64,000 bases of DNA from Flavobacteriia bacterium (GTDB lineage Bacteria; Bacteroidota; Bacteroidia; Flavobacteriales; Schleiferiaceae). The notes below the pieces were generated by a model. The model saw nothing but the letters and a program-made list of their open reading frames with translations. It had not been told where the DNA came from and searched no databases. The translations under genes were made by a program, and so were the position numbers. The stretch lies in NCBI GenBank assembly GCA_013373425.1, contig JABXHW010000038.1:24815-88814 (forward strand). Reading direction: 5' to 3'. Position 1 is the stretch's first letter; each line of letters opens with the position of its first letter. Positions 61,212 to 64,000 of this stretch are shown here, piece after piece.

Positions 61212-61231
61212 GTTACTTTCCGATACAGAAA
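61212..61231. repeat. attR: proximal direct repeat at the mnmE 3' end
   Basis: GTTACTTTCCGATACAGAAA overlaps the mnmE stop codon (61213-61215). It differs from attL at one base, which is a synonymous change in the Gly codon. Confidence 0.87.
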
Positions 61232-62586
61232 TTAGCAAAAATATTCCCCAACAAATCATCCGTAGTAATCTCGCCAGTGATCTCGCCCAAATGCGCTAGT
61301 GCCTGACGAATGTCGAAGGCTACTAAGTCGCCGCTGAGGTTGATGTTCAGGCCGGTACGAATGCGGTCGACGTCTTCTTGTGTCCGAATGAGAGCTTCGT
61401 AATGACGCGTGTTCGTAATAACGGTGTCGTTGCTGGATAGTCCCTTGATTTCAACCGTGTCGAGTAAAAGCTCCTCAAGCTTGTCTAAGCCATCGCTATT
61501 CTTTGCGCTGAGTGGAACGTCAATGGGTAGGGATGATGGCGTAGAAGCGACCTTATCAATCTTATTGGCAATGACAATCACCGGCTTGTTGCCAGCTTTG
61601 TCTTTAATGGTTTGGATACGGTTCTGCTCTTCTTCAGTATCAGCAATAGCAGCATCAAATAGATATAGCACCACCTTGGCTTGCTCAATCTTGGCATAAC
61701 TGCGCTCAATGCCAATCTTTTCAATTTCATCGGTAGCTTCGCGAAGTCCGGCGGTATCGATGAACCGGAAGGTCAGTCCGCCTAAGTGGATTTCATCTTC
61801 TACCGTATCTCGCGTTGTTCCGGCAATTTCACTTACAATCGCTCTTTCTTCCTTCAACAAGGCGTTGAGCAGCGTACTCTTCCCAGCGTTAGGAGCTCCA
61901 ACGATAGCTACGGGAATACCTTCTACAATGGCATTTCCTAGAGTGAATGTTCCGGTGAGTCGGGTAACGGTGGCCTGAACTTTATTGAGCAATTCATGAA
62001 GCTGAGTCCTATCCGCAAACTCTACATCTTCTTCGCCGAAATCGAGCTCTAACTCAATCATGGAAGCAAAGTCGATTAACTCCTGACGCAATTGAGCCAC
62101 TTCTCTACGAACGCCGCCCTTCATTTGGTGCATGGCTACCTGGTGGGCAGCTGAACTCTCGCTGGCAATCAAATCGCCAACGGCTTCGGCCTGCGACAAG
62201 TCCATTTTGCCGTTGCCAAATGCTCTAAGGGTGAACTCTCCCGCTCGTGCCGGACGCGCGCCTTTTCGAACGAGCAACTCAAGCATCTTACGTTGAATGA
62301 ACGTAGAGCCGTGAATGTTGATTTCTATGACGTCTTCACCAGTGTAGGAATGCGGTGCGCGGAAAAGTGAGAGCAACACTTCGTCTACCAAAGCGTCTCC
62401 ATCATAGATGGATCCAAAGTGCAAAGTCTGACCTTTAGCGTCCGATAAACGCTTGTTGGCTTTCGGACTCTGATATATGGAATCTGCAATTTCAATGGCT
62501 TTCGGGCCACTGATACGAATGACTCCTATGGCACCCATTCCAGAAGGGGTGGCTAATGCACAGATGGTATCTTCAATGTAAGACAT
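61213..62586 (-). CDS. mnmE: tRNA modification GTPase MnmE
   Basis: This 457-residue protein has an N-terminal tetrahydrofolate-binding domain, a G domain (GAPNAGKSTLLNALL, DTAGLRE, NKID) and the C-terminal FCIGK. With MnmG it installs 5-carboxymethylaminomethyl groups at wobble U34 of tRNAs. The C-terminus is intact because the element carried the same end codons. It is preceded by its usual small neighbours only in part. Confidence 0.97.
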   Translation of the reverse strand: MSYIEDTICALATPSGMGAIGVIRISGPKAIEIADSIYQSPKANKRLSDAKGQTLHFGSIYDGDALVDEVLLSLFRAPHSYTGEDVIEINIHGSTFIQRKMLELLVRKGARPARAGEFTLRAFGNGKMDLSQAEAVGDLIASESSAAHQVAMHQMKGGVRREVAQLRQELIDFASMIELELDFGEEDVEFADRTQLHELLNKVQATVTRLTGTFTLGNAIVEGIPVAIVGAPNAGKSTLLNALLKEERAIVSEIAGTTRDTVEDEIHLGGLTFRFIDTAGLREATDEIEKIGIERSYAKIEQAKVVLYLFDAAIADTEEEQNRIQTIKDKAGNKPVIVIANKIDKVASTPSSLPIDVPLSAKNSDGLDKLEELLLDTVEIKGLSSNDTVITNTRHYEALIRTQEDVDRIRTGLNINLSGDLVAFDIRQALAHLGEITGEITTDDLLGNIFANFCIGK

Positions 62587-62627
62587 GGGTGCAAAGGTCG
62601 GGCTAAATTATACGCTGTGAAAGCGCT

Positions 62628-62849
62628 TCACTTTCGATACTCCCTTTTGAGTTGAGCGAGAATCTCTGACAAGCCGTTGGACTTGATTTCGAGAAGGGTA
62701 GAGAGCTGCATGCCCAACTTCCCTGGAGGGAAGCCTTTGCGATTGAACCACTCCAAGTAACTCACCGGCAGGTCGCTCAAATATTGTCCTTGGTACTTCC
62801 CGAAGGGCATCTTTACGTTCACAATGTCGATGAGGATTTGCTTATCCAT
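62628..62849 (-). CDS. DUF3820-family protein
   Basis: This 73-residue protein has the DUF3820 pattern: MPFGKYQGQYLSDLPVSYLE followed by WFNRKGFPPGKLGMQLS. The family is small and cytoplasmic with no defined role. Its start overlaps the end of the methylase-family gene by 8 bases and 41 bases separate it from mnmE. Confidence 0.87.
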   Translation of the reverse strand: MDKQILIDIVNVKMPFGKYQGQYLSDLPVSYLEWFNRKGFPPGKLGMQLSTLLEIKSNGLSEILAQLKREYRK

Positions 62850-63579
62850 GACTTGAACCCAAAAGGAATATGCTCGGTACTTTATCTAGATCGATTTCTG
62901 TCTTGCTCCATTCCTTGATACTCTGCGTTCGAATCGCTTCGTAAGGAGAGGTGATGTTTGAAGCGATACAGAGCAATGTTTCTGAATCACAGGTGGCCAA
63001 AATCTCCTCATACACTTTCATGTTTCGAAGTGGAGACTCAATGAAGATTTGGGTTTCGCCTTTCTGAGCCTTCTTATCTAGACTTGCCAATTTCTTTCTG
63101 CGCTGCGTCTTCTCCGCGGATAAAAACCCGTGAAACGTAAACTGGTTTCCATTGAGTCCGGATGCCATTAATGCCAGGATTAACGATGAAGGACCGATCA
63201 GCGGAATAACGCGAATCTGAGCTTGATGAGCAGCGAGAATTAAGTCCGCACCGGGATCGGCAACCGCCGGAATGCCCGCATCTGATATGAGTCCAACAGG
63301 CTGGCCGTCCAAGCATGGGGCGAGAAGCTTAGGAATTTCGGAAGCTTCTGTATACTGATTGTAAATCTCGAAATGCAGTGAGGGTTGCGACTTGGAAGGG
63401 TTCACCTTCTTGATAAACTCTCTAGAAGTCTTCTCATTCTCTACGATATAATGATCGATAGAGCCCACCACCTTCTTGATGGAGAGGGGCAGCACTTCTA
63501 GTGGCTCTGTCTCGGCGATGCGAGAAGGAATCAGGTAGAGTGGGGCAGAAGGTTTGTCGTTCGACTGACTATTTTCCAT
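62842..63579 (-). CDS. SAM-dependent methyltransferase, tetrapyrrole-methylase (RsmI-like) family
   Basis: This 245-residue protein has the family core: SDAGIPAVADPGADLILAAH, VIPLIGPSSLILALMASGL and FTFHGFLSAEKTQRRK. The N-terminus (APLYLIPSRIAETEPLEVL) differs from canonical RsmI, so this may be a paralogue with a different target. ATG 63579 is chosen because the phosphatase stop lies just upstream. Confidence 0.87.
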   Translation of the reverse strand: MENSQSNDKPSAPLYLIPSRIAETEPLEVLPLSIKKVVGSIDHYIVENEKTSREFIKKVNPSKSQPSLHFEIYNQYTEASEIPKLLAPCLDGQPVGLISDAGIPAVADPGADLILAAHQAQIRVIPLIGPSSLILALMASGLNGNQFTFHGFLSAEKTQRRKKLASLDKKAQKGETQIFIESPLRNMKVYEEILATCDSETLLCIASNITSPYEAIRTQSIKEWSKTEIDLDKVPSIFLLGSSHG

Positions 63580-64000
63580 ACTTCTCCACAATTGCGTCTG
63601 CTGCTGATGAAATCATTTGGTAGACATCCTCAAAGCCTTGGTCGCCTCCATAATACGGGTCGGGAACCTCGGTGCCATCTGGGATATCAGGAGCTTCATC
63701 GAGCAAGAGAGATACTTTCGCTTGGTCGTCTTCATCTCGCGCTAAGCGCATGACGTTCTTGAAGTTAGATGAATCCATCACATAGATTCTATCGAAACGG
63801 TCGAAATCATCGACATCGAACTGGCGGCCTCGGAGTTGATCGATTCGCACCCCGTGTTTGCGGGCGGTAAGTACAGCGCGCGGATCCGGACTTTCATCTA
63901 CGTGGTAGGCGGCTGTTCCAGCCGAATCCACTTCAATGGTGGTGCCTTCAGCCTTGCTCCTCAAGATACCTTCGGCCATAGGCGACCGACATATATTTCC
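63569..64000 (-). CDS. Low-molecular-weight protein-tyrosine phosphatase, 5' end outside the window
   Basis: The visible 143 residues include the active site GNICRSPMAEG at the edge of the window, of which the upstream Cys-containing residues are beyond base 64000. DSSNFKNV and PDPYYGGDQGFEDVY supply the catalytic Asp. It is the usual size for the family and ends 8-11 bases inside the next gene. Confidence 0.93.
   Translation of the reverse strand, partial: GNICRSPMAEGILRSKAEGTTIEVDSAGTAAYHVDESPDPRAVLTARKHGVRIDQLRGRQFDVDDFDRFDRIYVMDSSNFKNVMRLARDEDDQAKVSLLLDEAPDIPDGTEVPDPYYGGDQGFEDVYQMISSAADAIVEKYGK

Larger units (their letters stand above)
54584..61231. mobile_element. 6.6-kb integrative element in the 3' end of mnmE
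   Basis: The element is bounded by direct repeats at 54584-54603 and 61212-61231. It carries a tyrosine integrase, an excisionase-like protein, two winged-helix proteins and four proteins of unknown role, all on the minus strand. The repeats are the last codons of mnmE, so insertion kept mnmE intact. No conjugation, replication or resistance genes are seen; it is too small to be self-transmissible, and may be mobilised by another element. Confidence 0.85.

Overview
The window is chromosomal DNA of a marine-type flavobacterium (Bacteroidota, Flavobacteriales; Cryomorphaceae/Schleiferiaceae-like is my best guess). Indicators are type IX secretion (T9SS) sorting domains of types A and B, a PorP/SprF protein paired with a giant adhesin-like protein, the flavobacterial exosortase XrtF with its partner, an S46 dipeptidyl-peptidase, DUF4199 proteins, and many promoters with the Bacteroidota -7 box TAnnTTTG. 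No rRNA, tRNA or CRISPR array was seen.

Layout. 0-4.5 kb: a MarR regulator divergent from a three-gene MacB-type ABC exporter, then a small secreted protein. 4.5-6.8 kb: a possible structured RNA region, a DUF4199 protein, a membrane-anchored LuxR-type regulator and a glycosyltransferase. 6.8-10.3 kb: an ion-homeostasis operon (TRIC-type channel, CPA2 antiporter, MscS channel). 10.3-14.6 kb: VOC protein, RRM RNA-binding protein, SPOR protein, fabG and a VWA-like membrane protein. 14.7-22.9 kb: two tandem TlpA-type thioredoxins divergent from an S46 peptidase, sucD, a candidate 40-residue protein between two terminators, a membrane protein, a VanX-type dipeptidase and a T9SS cargo. 22.9-28.6 kb: xseAB, DUF4260, a SRPBCC/GyrI protein, a probable two-enzyme aminolipid (glycine/ornithine lipid) operon and a DsbA-family protein. 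28.7-36.2 kb: a metal-type TonB receptor operon (HYC_CC_PP protein, HMA protein, receptor), a histidine kinase, a RemB/Wzi-like outer-membrane protein and two paralogous outer-membrane proteins. 36.3-47.1 kb: XrtF pair, SprF-like protein and a 2,890-residue PKD-repeat protein. 47.2-54.5 kb: AlbA/Schlafen-domain protein, acetyltransferase, thioesterase, a BNR-repeat T9SS cargo, an aminotransferase/sulfotransferase pair and an NAD-dependent reductase. 54.58-61.23 kb: a 6.6-kb integrated element. 61.2-64 kb: mnmE, a DUF3820 protein, a tetrapyrrole-methylase family protein and a low-molecular-weight tyrosine phosphatase cut by the window end.

The integrated element is the clearest accessory region. 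It has a tyrosine integrase, an excisionase-like protein, two winged-helix proteins and four genes of unknown role, including a YaaC-family protein. It lies between 19/20-matching direct repeats that reproduce the last codons of mnmE, so the element inserted into the 3' end of mnmE and rebuilt it. A shared decamer inside both ends looks like integrase arm sites.

Two non-coding patterns stand out. At least six genes have an exact -7 box only 4-6 bases before the start codon, which predicts leaderless mRNAs. One outer-membrane protein gene has its start codon inside the arm of a perfect inverted repeat. Much of the rest is ordinary housekeeping and envelope gene content.
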